Shown piece after piece: positions 50,901 to 62,635 of a DNA stretch of 64,000 nucleotides. Numbering within the stretch: position 1 is the first letter of the stretch; the number at the start of each line of letters is the position of its first letter. Location: positions 9,191,501 to 9,255,500 of the forward strand of contig JALJCS010000024.1 in assembly GCA_023055355.1 (NCBI GenBank). The letters run 5' to 3'. The stretch is from Agelaius tricolor. Lineage: Eukaryota; Chordata; Aves; Passeriformes; Icteridae. The position numbers and the translations under genes were made by a program. A model generated the notes under the pieces. That model made no database searches. It was not told where the DNA came from and worked only from the letters and a program-made list of their open reading frames with translations.

Positions 50901-53539
50901 CAGGTAGGACTGAGTTCAGCCTGGTTAACTTAATGGGGGACAGGGACTCAGCTCAACACTGGGACTCTTGCCATTTGCTATCAGATGCAGAAGGAAACCA
51001 GGAGCCAAGAATCTACTCAAGCCACTTGGCCTCCAGTGTGCCTCCTTCTGCCCATTACACTAAGTGACAAAATGAGGTGTGAGGCTCAACAAATATCCTT
51101 GCTTGTGACAGAGCAATGAATAGATCAGGCAGATGAGAATAAGGGGATCAGCAGACTTAGTTCTAACACACCATTTCTCTCCATTTTGATGTCCAAACTG
51201 ATGCAATCACTATCAGATGCACAGAGGAAGCCCAAGGCCTTTCAAGTCTACAGTTTTAGCTCATATTAATCTAACCTATGCATATTCAATATTGCCTTTT
51301 TCCCACCCCAAGGAAAATCACCCAATTTCTGCCTAGTTGAAAATTCTTTATGATGCAAAAAAAACCCAAAACTGCTGAGCAAATTTTGTCAAGATGAGAA
51401 AGTTCCTCCTGTTGAGCTTGAGTTTAACCCTTTTTCAGCTACAGGACTTCATCCATAGAACACATTCTCCAGTGATCCAAAAAATGCCCCCCCCAGAGGC
51501 CATCAATTGGATGGAAAAAGGAATGGGAATGATGATTACTACTTCCAGAAGAAATGGCATAAGAAATGCACTGCACAGATGTTCAGTCTAAAGACTCCAC
51601 AGTTGGTACAATTTTAGGACCTGACTTGTAACCCATCCAGATCAACAGAGCCCCAGTGCTTCCAAAGGTGCTGGAGTGCTTTATGCCAATTCAGCCACTT
51701 TATTCTCGTGTCCCCCATGCATTTGTACCCTAAAACACAGTTTGTTTTCCAGGAGAGAAGATGGAGGGCCACACAGATTAGCTTGGCCCCAAGGGTAAGA
51801 CCACACAGTTCACTTCTTCTGGAGTGGCTGTTTTGCAGTAATCAACCTGAAGGGGAAATCCTGCTCACTGTGAGCACAGCAGCACCAACAGCTGCTGCTT
51901 CTCATGGGAATTTTACAGACAGAGTGCAAAGGAAAATTAAACTGTGAATTTATAATACAGAGTGGAGTTTTGAAAAGAAAACTGGAACAAACCCTGTGTG
52001 GTCCAGGCTCTGCCTCAGTGTCATCCCAATATTTTCTTTGTAATGTGCAACACAGTCATTCACTTTGCTTCACTACCCACAAGAGAACAGACTAGAGCCT
52101 TTTCATAAACTCCATTCCCCATTAACCAGCCAAATGGAACATATTGATTCAAAAAAAGACAGAATCATAACACATAAAAGTTTTGACCCTTTGTTCTTTC
52201 ATTTCTCCTAACAAAACACAATAGCAAAACAGCATGTTCAAGGGAACAACTTTCAACAGAACAAGTGCAACCTGGCTCCCTTTTGTTTCCCATCCTCTGT
52301 TCTGAGTGTTTTCATGACAAAGACTGTTTCACTATTTTGTTACATAAATTGAAGCAAATCCATCAGCTTCTCAAAGGTTCTGGGGTGGCTACTGTATATT
52401 TGGACTTTCAAAGTTAATCTTGAATTTCATTCAATTTCTTTGAATTATTTCCAGTTCTTGAATTTATCACATAGTCCACAAAAGAATCCAGCTTTGATAT
52501 GGGAAGATGCCAAGAGACAAGAAATCCACCAAACTGCACTCTTACAATTACTTCTCAGTTTGTAATCACCTTTTAAAGCAACCAGCAGATTTACTCCAGA
52601 GGTTTCAGGTGTCTACATTGACCCTTGAAGCACTGTCATTTAACAATATACATATGCAAAAGTACAGATCAAGCTAAAGATGATTCAAAATTGTCCAAAA
52701 CCCAAATCCCATAGCAATAAAAACTGCTGTATGAAGTCCATTCTTTGAACAAGCCTTTAGATTTACCAATATCCCAAAAGCCCTCAAAAAATTCGGCTTT
52801 GCACTTTTCAATATTCTCAATGGATAGAACACTCTTCAAAGTGAAGGATCATTAGAACAAAAATTCTCCTTCCTTTCCTGGCAAAACCTAATGTTTGTGG
52901 TCACATTAATGTTTACCTGTGGTAGACAAATCTTCAAAAGAAAAAAAATACTTTAATCTGCCATTCAGTCTGACTAATGCTTTATTTAGAAGAGCCTATG
53001 TTACAACCAATTACAGCACATCCTTCCTAATTACCTGGGAGTTGCTCTACAACAAAATACAATTCTATTACTAGAAATAAAAGGCTTGGCTTTGGTTTGT
53101 GGATTACAGCAGCTGCAGCCAAGAGATGTCATAAATAATGTACCAGCAACTAAATCAAAACCTATCAAGAATTCATAGTGCATAACAAAAGTGAGGACAA
53201 AAAGTTAATGCTGGCATCCCCACTCTTCTTACACTGAGCAGTTGAGTGCAAACAAGACCAATGTTATCTTTCTGTACAGGTAATGAAGTGACTTGGGTGT
53301 CTAAGCAATTTCTAAAGAATTGAATTTCCCCTGCTAATGATTTCAGCATTTCACACTGATTTTTGCATTCAGATAAATAAGGTAACTATTCTAAACAATT
53401 CCCCATAGAACAGGCTATTTTATATTGTGAGAGCAGCAGAAAGGAACTTCCAGAAAACAGATAATCCCAGTTCTGCAAATGGAATTAAAATAATAATAAT
53501 TAAAAAAAAAAATCTGTGTCACTTCACTGAGGAAAGAGT
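47942..53539. other. Unique AT-rich non-coding sequence
   Basis: No gene or transposon is recognised. A (CCCT)n-like tract lies at 49,583-49,602 and an (AAT)n/poly-A tract at 53,488-53,512. The plus-strand frame 51,394-51,591 begins with a hydrophobic, signal-peptide-like stretch but has no other support. Confidence 0.55.
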
Positions 53540-53962
53540 TCAGCAATGTGAAACCAGTCCAATGCAGGGTCATTTAGATGCTGGGAACTGGAGCATACAA
53601 TGTACAAGGAAAGGCTGAGGGGGCTGGGTTAGGTCATTCTAGGAAATGGGGCTGATGGAGAATCTGATTTCACTCAGCATCTAAAGAGAAGTTTTAAATA
53701 AGACAGGGTCAGAGTAGACAGTGAAAAGGCAATAGATGGCAAGCACAAGCTGCAGGATGGGAAATGCCAGCTGACAAAACCCCTCACAATGACAGCAGCA
53801 AAGCATTGCCCAGTAAAGCTGGGAGATTTCTGACCTGGACATTTTTCAGATCTAGGCAGGATGAGGCCATGAGTGACCTGATTAACTTCTGCAGCCACTC
53901 CTGATTTGAGCAGGGATTGTACTTGATTTCCATTGTGCTCCCTTGCAACTAAATCATTCTCT
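53540..53962 (+). mobile_element. CR1 LINE 3'-end fragment
   Basis: A plus-strand CR1 tail. The coding end reads GGAACTGGAGCATACAATGT, then ACAAGGAAAGGCTGAGG (family: LE-HL-YKERL). It continues through GGAGAATCTGATTTCACTCA, AGCTGCAGGATGGGAAATGC and ATCTAGGCAGGATGAGGCCA to the 3' UTR words TTTGAGCAGGGATTG and ACTAAATCATTCT. Order and spacing match the last 400 bp or so of CR1. The 5' part is missing by truncation. It is moderately old, with many substitutions and no frame left open. Confidence 0.85.
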
Positions 53963-55439
53963 GCATGGATGCAATACAGTATAAACTTGCCAGTAAAGCA
54001 GAGATATAAGTGACCCACTGGGTATCAGAAAACTTACATCCTATTCCCAGACCTAACAAACATGCTAAAGAAAAAACAATTAATGATCTTTATTATATTA
54101 ACAGAACTGTGCATCTATTCCAAACATGAATTTAAAAACAAACCAAAAACATAACTCAAGCATTTGGATGTACCAAGACTTCCAGTTAGCATGGAATCAA
54201 ATATAATTTCATATTTCAATATTCACTCCTATTTATTTATTGATCTACCTTACAAATGTCCACAAGGCTTTTGAGAAGCTAAGTTTTATTATCACTTTGA
54301 AGATCTCAGAACTCCAACCCTGCTTTTCTCATATCTGGGCACATGAAGAGAGCTCCTCTAAGCAGACCTGTTAAGGCAATGCTATGATAGGTCATGGTGT
54401 TTTATAAAGCATATTTGTAACATACTTTCCTGGTCTTTACATCATTAACTTCACTTCCTTCTTCAGTTTTATTTAAAGATGATTCTTGGATGCTTTCCAC
54501 TCTGGAATACCAACAGATTCTTATATTCATCTGAGGCCACATGGAAAGCTGAGGCAAGGGAGTTTTCACTCTAGGCTTCCACACTGTGCCAGAATGTGCT
54601 GCACTTTCACAGTGCACAGGTTTAATCTTTTACTGGTGCATCCTCCCCAATAGCACTGAGAAGTCTGAATTGTACTGAAAACTGCACCAAAATAGCAGAG
54701 CTTAAGTATTATGTACCTGAAATCATCATATATACAAAAGTCCATCACATGTATATTTTGCTTCCAAATATTTCTACATGGAGATTAAAAGTAAAATGCT
54801 GTTATTTTTCTAATTCTACCTGTCAGGCTGAAGAAAATTAAAAGTTAATGAAACCTGAGAGACCACTATTTAGCATAGAAACTGCATAAGAGTAGGGTGA
54901 AGGGAGGGAAATCTCAAACCGTAGTCAGCATACTTCAGAACAGCACAACTTGATTTTCCCATTCTATCCCTACGAGACATTGCAAAATTAGGGACTGGAC
55001 AGCATTTGGCACTAATTAAGATAAAACAATGATAAGTTTCCAAATTCTTGGAGGAGAGTAAAATTTAAAATAATTTTACATTGAAGTCTTCAGAACAGCC
55101 AACAATCCTAAGGAAAGATCAGCATTACAGAAAACTATTCTAAATCATACAGAGAGCAGAACCATACATCCCCTTCCTGCCAGAAAGGAAAGCTTGGTAG
55201 CCAGACTATCAAAAGGCTGAATGACACAGATTTTTTGAACCCAATTGTTAGTTTTTTTGATATTAAGGAAGCATGTTTTACCATATGTCTCTTTATTTGT
55301 TTCCCTAGCTTTTGCCCAGGGGTGGTTGTATTTCACTCTTACTGTGATGCCTTTTTATCAAGGGGAATAATTTGAGCTGCATGCACACTCTTCAAGAAAA
55401 ATTATGTTCATTTGGTAAAGAAAGTACATACCAGATTTG

Positions 55440-55462
55440 AAAAAAAAAAAAAAAAAAAAAAA
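55440..55462 (+). repeat. (A)23 homopolymer
   Basis: An uninterrupted run of 23 A lies on the plus strand. On the minus strand it is a poly-T tract that begins just downstream of a GTGAGTA splice-donor word (55,471-55,477). Confidence 0.95.
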
Positions 55463-57194
55463 GAATTTTTTACTCACACAGATGCTTTTCAACAAATAGG
55501 TGATAACAAGTATTGCCCCACTCCTGCCCAAAATGACGATTACAGATCCTATGATAGAAAGTTGGGATAAAATGTATTCACAGGTCACTGAAATATCTAC
55601 AGTCTGTCAAAGCAACTATGAAGAGAAAGCTCTGCCATCAGAAGGGTATCAGCCAAAATACCAAAATTTTCTTCACACCTCATCTAAAAAGCATCTTCTC
55701 CATTCTGGACTGAAGCAATCAGGCCCAGAAGAGACAAACCAGTTCTGTGAGAGAGGGAGGGTAACAGCTGGCCAAAACAAGGCCACTAGGAGAGAAAAAT
55801 CACTGAGAAAGTGAAATATCCTTTTTGAAGGTGAGCTCAAGAACAGGTATTTGTTAAAACATTGTAACTTGCTATCCCTGTTCTATATACAATAGAAGGA
55901 AAATACACCAAGGGAGAAATAGGGGGAACAGTAGCAGGAGGGGACAAACTCACACATAAACCTCCTCAGAATATTTTTATTTTTTTTTTAATTAGCCTGA
56001 ACAGAGATTCAATTGACTAATTGCCATATGATCAGTCATCTTTTCAACGAGAGGTTGCAAGCAGAGGGAGGAAAAGCCCTGAATTAACATTCTGTATTTC
56101 AGAAAGCCCCCCCCAAAAAAAAATCAAGACATTTAAATCTTACTGTAATACAAAAATGTATTTCATTTTTGTCATCTACCCACACCCTCAAATTCTTCAG
56201 CATGTGAGATTATATTTACATTTTAGAAACTAGCCTGTATTGCTGTATTGAGTTTTTAATTTTCCCTGTTCTTACCAAATTAAAGCAGAGAAAGCTGCCT
56301 AACAATACGATGATCTTAATAAATAAATTATGTGGGAAATATTGCCTTTGTTATTTTCACACTGAAAAATATATTCCACACTGCAGAGATAATGAGGGTA
56401 TAAAACATTAACACTACATTTTTCTATACCATTCTGCATAATTAACCATGCAGCTGTTCATTCATTTAGTCCCAACAACCAAATTAATTTGCAATCAGTT
56501 CACAGTGGATGCTCTGGAGCAGACTGCATGTGCTGCAGGAGCAAGTGAAGCTGCTCACATTCCACACACCACATCAGTGCACAAGGTGCTCAACTCTAAG
56601 AGATGCAATGGGGGTTGCAAAATGGTATTTTCAAAGATCAGCTATGAAAAGGCACTGTGCCATCAGCTGTCTCATAGGGAAAATATGGGTATTTTCAGGT
56701 GAGCCTCATGGCGTGTCCGTGCCCTTTGATGGACTCCTGTCCTTCTCAGGCTCAAACCAAAAACTTTAAGGACACAAACATTAAACATCCATAAACATTA
56801 CAGCACCTTCCTTTTATTTGTATTAATGCAGTATTAGAGCCCCAGCACTGATAGGTATCTCACAATCAGTTCTCCAAATTATCTGTATTCCCAAGAAACA
56901 AAAGACCAAGTGAGGAAAGCAGAGTAAAGGCAGATTCTCAAAAAAAGGCCACAGAATAGGCTGGTGGAATGAAGGTGGAACCAGCAGCATCACTGGCTGC
57001 TGAGTAGAATGTCACATGTGCCTTATCACAAGCTCCCTGACACCACGATTTAACCCTTTTCAGGTTTTAAAAAGTATCCTATTCCAAGTTTTATACCTCA
57101 TTCATCATCATGAAAATGCAATGAGCAATGAAACTAGCTGCTTTGATTGTGGTTTCTCATTGATTTCATTTCACAGAGTGGCAAAGGAAACACT

Positions 57195-57218
57195 GTGAGA
57201 GAGAGAGAGAGGAAGAGA
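57195..57218 (+). repeat. (GA)n microsatellite
   Basis: A short GA dinucleotide run of about eight units ends in GGAAGAGA. It is an ordinary slippage repeat. Confidence 0.9.
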
Positions 57219-60200
57219 CAGTGTCATTCCATCTGCCCCAGGTTATGGGCCCTGCACCTCCCTGCTGTGCCACCCTGCTGACAGTGGGAGTTAATGGATG
57301 ATAATCCAGCAAGGCACCTCTGATTACCAAAAACTTGACAGCTCAACTCTCTTCATATGAACTTAGGACAGAGGATTCATGCAAAAATAAAAGCCCCAAG
57401 GTTGCTGTTCACAGTTTGCTCACACAGAAGTGTGGATCATGGGCAAAACTTCCCTCTTTTATGCAGGGAGGGAGGGCAAAAGAAAACCACAAGCCCCATG
57501 GATAACTAATGCATAGAAAGACAGCATTTTCTGTTTCTCACCTTAAATCTGTCTGCTGAGGCTGGCAAGAAAGAGGATCATTTCTTGTAGGGAGGCTTTT
57601 TCAATAAAATACCATGACAAAGCTGAGGAAACACCAGCAAAGCAACTTTTCTAAGCATCCTACTGCTACCAACCTGCATGGGTCTTGGGAAGCAAAGATC
57701 AATTCTGTTACCATCAGTCTTGGCCAGAGTCTACTTAAAACAGAAACCTGTGGTATAATTCCCACAAAGTGTGCTGCACTAGTTAAAGGAATCAGAAATT
57801 CTATTACTTAGGCTCAAGTTACTCAAACAAGAGAAAAGGATTCTTAAGCCATTTAAAATAAATGGTTATTCTTTTTCAATAAATTGACTCACTCATTATG
57901 AGTTATATCTTGCAATGACTTAATTCATTTTCCAGATGGAGGATTAAGGGGAAAAAAAACAATCAACCTGTAAAGCAGCAAAATTCTCATGCTCCAAGAT
58001 GTATTTAACATGTTCAGCCATGCTGCAATCAGCTTCAATGAGCACAAGTGTACTGCAAGAGCCCTTTCCTAACTACATAAATCACAGCTTTCTAACTGGA
58101 TCTTAATTTGCATGTCATATATTCTCTATGTGATCACAAGCTAGTGCAGTAACATGTTAACATTCAAAATCATCATCATTATTCCAAGTTGTTGAAGACA
58201 TGGAGAAGTAGTTGTGACACAGCACTCTCAACTGTGACCAACAGATATTCAGTAAAGAAATTTGGATAGACTTATTTGGTAGCTTTTACTTGCTTGTAGG
58301 ATATGTTCTTCTCAGTTCAGACCTTCATACATACTAAGACATCAAAATAATTTTTAAATGCTAATATGGCAACATAAACCAAAAATTACCAGCTTCAGCT
58401 AAATCGCATGCCTTTTAAAAGGAAAACCTTTTTAAAGACATCTCTTTCAGATATCCACAGCCAAATTTCACTCCTCTGTGTAATGGCCAAAAACTACAGC
58501 CAAAACATGGCAGGATGAGTGGAACACCAAGGCACCAACAAGGTTACTGCCAACCCACTGTGCTGGGCTTGGGCTCAGAAAGTCAATGGTAGGTCATGTG
58601 TCCATTAGAGCACACATGGCAATAGCAGCACCCTCTGTGCTCCTGAATCAATTCCACTACCCATTAAAAATATCAATAATTGCCTCTTCAATTCCTTGCA
58701 CATTCCAAGGTTTGTCAAGATATGTATATTTAATTTCCTTTACCTTCTACATATTTTTCCTTCTTATACCCATAATAAAACATTGCTGAAATGCTGAAAC
58801 CCACTACATCCACTTTTTAACTATGGTTTTACAGCATATTTTATATTTCCAAAATAAATTTAGAATAAAGATTTTCCTGCACAATTCAATTCATAATGGC
58901 ACACTGTTGAGTTTTAGCAAGACAATGCAAGTTACAGCAAAACAATGAAAGTGTTTGTAATACTATTACATGAATACAGAAATATGATCAAAGAGAGCAT
59001 AAAAAGCTGTTGTTCAGTAAGAAGAATAAAATTCTAATTGTAAGACTGCCTTTTCAACGCTGCTCAAAACCTTTGCTCAGTGGAACAGGTGTAAATAAGG
59101 ATATAATATGAGCACAAGAGAGCTGCACAGGTATAATTGAGAACACTGTAGTTTGATTGCAGAACTTGCATTACTCATGATGATGCATTAACTAGAGAAA
59201 GCACAGCTAGACATTAGATCCCAAGCTGAGCTCACTGGGCTAATAATTAGAAAGCCATTTCTTTTTATTTTTTGACTTCGAAGGAGAAAATTTGATATGA
59301 AAATCACAGACTCAATAACTTCATCCCTTGGGGCCATTTCTACAAAGTCACTTTTCAAAGCAGAGCCACAATATAAGGCCATCTGGAAGTTCAAGTTGTT
59401 GCAGAATGCAACAGTTGCTCATTTATTAAGCAGTACTTCATACCAAAAATTTCACTGGGGCACTGAACTGTATATTGGGGGGTTTTGTTTTCCTTTTAAA
59501 ATTAATTTCAGGAAACAGCTGAAATGAGTTTCACCTACAAGTCCAAAGATTTTGGAAACAAATGTCCATATTCATTTTCACACATTCTGTGAGCCATCTG
59601 GAAATTTTACTTTCCTGAGCCATATGCTGTTCACTCTATCCACCTTAAAAGAATCTCCAGCTCTTTGTAGTCTGGATTTTTGCTTTAGTGTAGGCCTGCA
59701 CTCTGCAAATGCCCGAAGCCCCCTGCAGTCACTGTGCCCCAATCACTCCTGAGGGCCAGCAGGCTTGCACAAGTGAGCCTTGTCCTTGAATAGATGGCTT
59801 GCTGTGGGTGCAGACAGAAAGAGCTGTGCCACCACAGGCAGGATATTCCTGGCTCCTTGGGATTTGGCAAGCACGATGCTGTCTGAGAGAGAGGCTCTCC
59901 GAATGTTCTCACCTCTATCTGCTTCAACTTTCAACCTCCCACAGCACTTCGACTTTCCTTCCCCCTCAGGCTGATTTTGGAGTAAGAACTCCCAGAAAGC
60001 TCAACTGGGACATCCAAAAATATTTAAAGAGGTGGGGAAGTTTCTTCATTTAGTATTTCTTTAGTGAAATTATGGGGCAAAACAACCCAACATCTCTAAA
60101 AAACCTGGCATTTGTCTAGGGCTACCAACATCTTGGACTATCTAGCACTCAGCAGGCAAAGCTAAGGGGATCCAAGAGTGCAGTTAACATCAAGTAAAGT

Positions 60201-62506
60201 CGTTTGTTTTGCTGTGGTGAAGCAGTAACAACATGGTGATGCCATTGGGAACAATGGCAATTACACAGCAAGCCACTTCAGCATTACTCTATCATTACAG
60301 CTTGATAATATGCAATCAAAACGTTATTAGCAATCATCAGCAGCATCTATTATTCATTGCTTAGATCAAGCTAAGAAAGGGAAGGCTGAATGTCTACCAG
60401 TAACAGGACTCTGAGCCAGTCTAAGCACAGGGTTGGAAGGTAATTCCATGGCCACATAGTGCTGAGTCACCACTGCATAACCTTCAGAAATATTACCATC
60501 TCAGTTGTTCCATGTATAAAAATGAATAAAAATAATCATCTATATTTCCAATTTTATTAGGAATAATTAACTCAGATAAGTGTTATCATTAATTTCATAG
60601 TGGTTACTAATTCAGAGTTAAACTACTTGATTGTAAAATTTAATACTTATATCTAAAGTTGCAGGCATTCAACAGATGCAAGGAGTTATCTGAAGTTGTA
60701 AAATATGTGCACCTACATATTTGTGCACAAATGGGCCCATAAAGCATATGAGAACACACACTCAGCCTAAATGGTCAGTTGGTTTCAGCTCCTTCATACT
60801 GAAAATATGCTGGATAAATGTGTGTGAACTCTGCCACAAACAGCTCTAGTATGTAAAGTATCTTCCATGTATGCACCACTTGTTGCAATAATTTTAGTAT
60901 TTGAGTTGCCAGTTTTTTCAGTAGGCTAATGAGCTCTAACATGACAACCAACCTGCATTCCCAATATGTACCACAGTTTGGAAACTCCAAAAGTAGAGCT
61001 GAAAACAATCCTCTGTTCCTTCTCAAAAAGTAATTTTAGTTTATATTCAAGAGGCAACCAATGTTATCTCTATTTATTTCCCTACCTTATTTTGAGTAAA
61101 AGAATTATACAATTTACACCTTGACAATTACTTGATAAGTAAATTAGGAAAGCATCAGAAATAGCTAACTAAAGAAGCACAGTCTGGTATTTTTTAACTC
61201 CATACTTCCATCAGCATTTTATCTTCACCTCTTCAGTGCAACCAGACATGGCTATTACAAGTAAAAACCCTGTTAATAATTTCATTAACAGCGCTAGTTT
61301 CCCTATTTTTTTCAACAAGGAAGAATTCTAAGTTAATTGAAATTTAGGTCTCCCAAGCCTGTAACATGACTTATGTGGGCAGGCATAAGTTACCTACACA
61401 AACTGACAATGCTCTGCAGAGGTACAAAAATGCATCACCAAGATCCACCCACACATCTTCTTCACACTGAGTTCCCCCACCTAGGCATGTACCTCTGACT
61501 GGTGTTTTTAACCACCATTTGTATCACTCTTGAAAGTCTGACTGCAGCTCCAAAGTCACTAAGAACAAGCAAGGATCACTAGACCATCTTTTCTCATTCT
61601 TTGTTCCACTAAACAAGGGGGAAAAAGTTCTTTTGAGTGATGGGAGAAAAGAAAAGAGATGAAGTGGAAATATGTTTTAGAAGATGAAAGACACAGTTTC
61701 AAGTAACAAAATAACTGATAAACACCAAGGTAGGTTGATTTTTACTGACCAGAAAGAGAAATTGGGATATTAACATTAAAAATTACCCTAGTCAGAATTG
61801 ATCAGTTTATAAACTAGTTTATTTTCACTTAGTGACTAAGTCACATAGTGACTTAGATAATATGATTTCTGGTATTATCTAGCCAGGCAACATAGGAACA
61901 AAAACATCAGGACATTTCAGGAAATAACTGGAGAGGGTCTGTTACCACTAGGGCACAGAAACAGATTAATGGCATTTCTCTGCTAACAAAAAAAACCCTC
62001 TATCGTTTTTCACACCTGTTTTACACATATTTGTTTCATACAAGTAAGAAGAGTGCAAAAGAGAATTAAACAAAAAAGGTGAAAATATATACACTATGCA
62101 TGCTGGGCAGGCTGCCAATGTGAATACAACACCCCAGTTCCATCAGCAAATGTGGGTGAAAACTGGTGAAGCTCCAACCATTTTACACAGAAGTCCCTTG
62201 ACTGTAAAGGGATTTCAGCTTCATTCAGTTATTTAGTCCAAATAGTGAGTTACATCTCAGCAGAGAGGGGCTCTATTTGATACTTTTGCAATAGTTGGTC
62301 TGATTTGCACTTTTCCAGATCCAAGCACTTTGTAACTCTTCTAGTTTGACAACTGTGTCTCTTCTATGTCACAGAGGGCAGAGATGGAGGAAGGAAGTGA
62401 GCCCAGAATATATCCAGGCATGGATCACCTAGCTAGCAACCCCTGGCACAGGTGCTCATCTAAAGCACTCACTTCCTTTCAGCTTTTCCACCCTGGTTTT
62501 AGAAAC

Positions 62507-62635
62507 CACAGAAACACGGAATGGTTTGGTTTGGGTTGGAAGGGACCTGAAAGACCATGTAGTTCAACCACTGCTGCCATGGGCAGGGAGCCTTCCACTG
62601 GACCAGGTGACTCAGAACCCACCCAGCCTGTCTGG
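62507..62635 (-). mobile_element. CR1 LINE 3'-end fragment
   Basis: Read on the minus strand this is the CR1 3' UTR end. The plus strand shows a degenerate terminal repeat (CACAGAAACACGGAATGG), then TTTGGGTTGGAAGGGACCTG, AAAGACCATGTAGTTCAACC, TGCCATGGGCAGGGA and a CACTGGACCAGGTGACTCAG block. These are standard words of the avian CR1 tail in reverse order. About 130 bp survive. Its 3' end type is the one seen at 1,934, not the one at 17,211. Confidence 0.9.

Larger units (their letters stand above)
53963..62506. other. Unique AT-rich non-coding sequence
   Basis: No gene or transposon is recognised. Simple repeats are (A)23 at 55,440-55,462 and (GA)n at 57,195-57,218. A pair of overlapping small palindromes lies at 61,827-61,856. 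Minus-strand 55,478-55,603 is an exon-like candidate described in the findings. Positions 60,240-60,400 have the look of a conserved non-coding element. Positions 59,690-59,990 are GC-richer, with short overlapping frames on both strands and no recognisable product. Confidence 0.55.

Noticed and set aside
51394..51591. 65-codon frame with signal-peptide-like start (MRKFLLLSLSLTLFQLQ)
   Set aside because: A fair Kozak context and a hydrophobic start are not enough. The rest of the peptide is featureless and there is no neighbouring gene signal.
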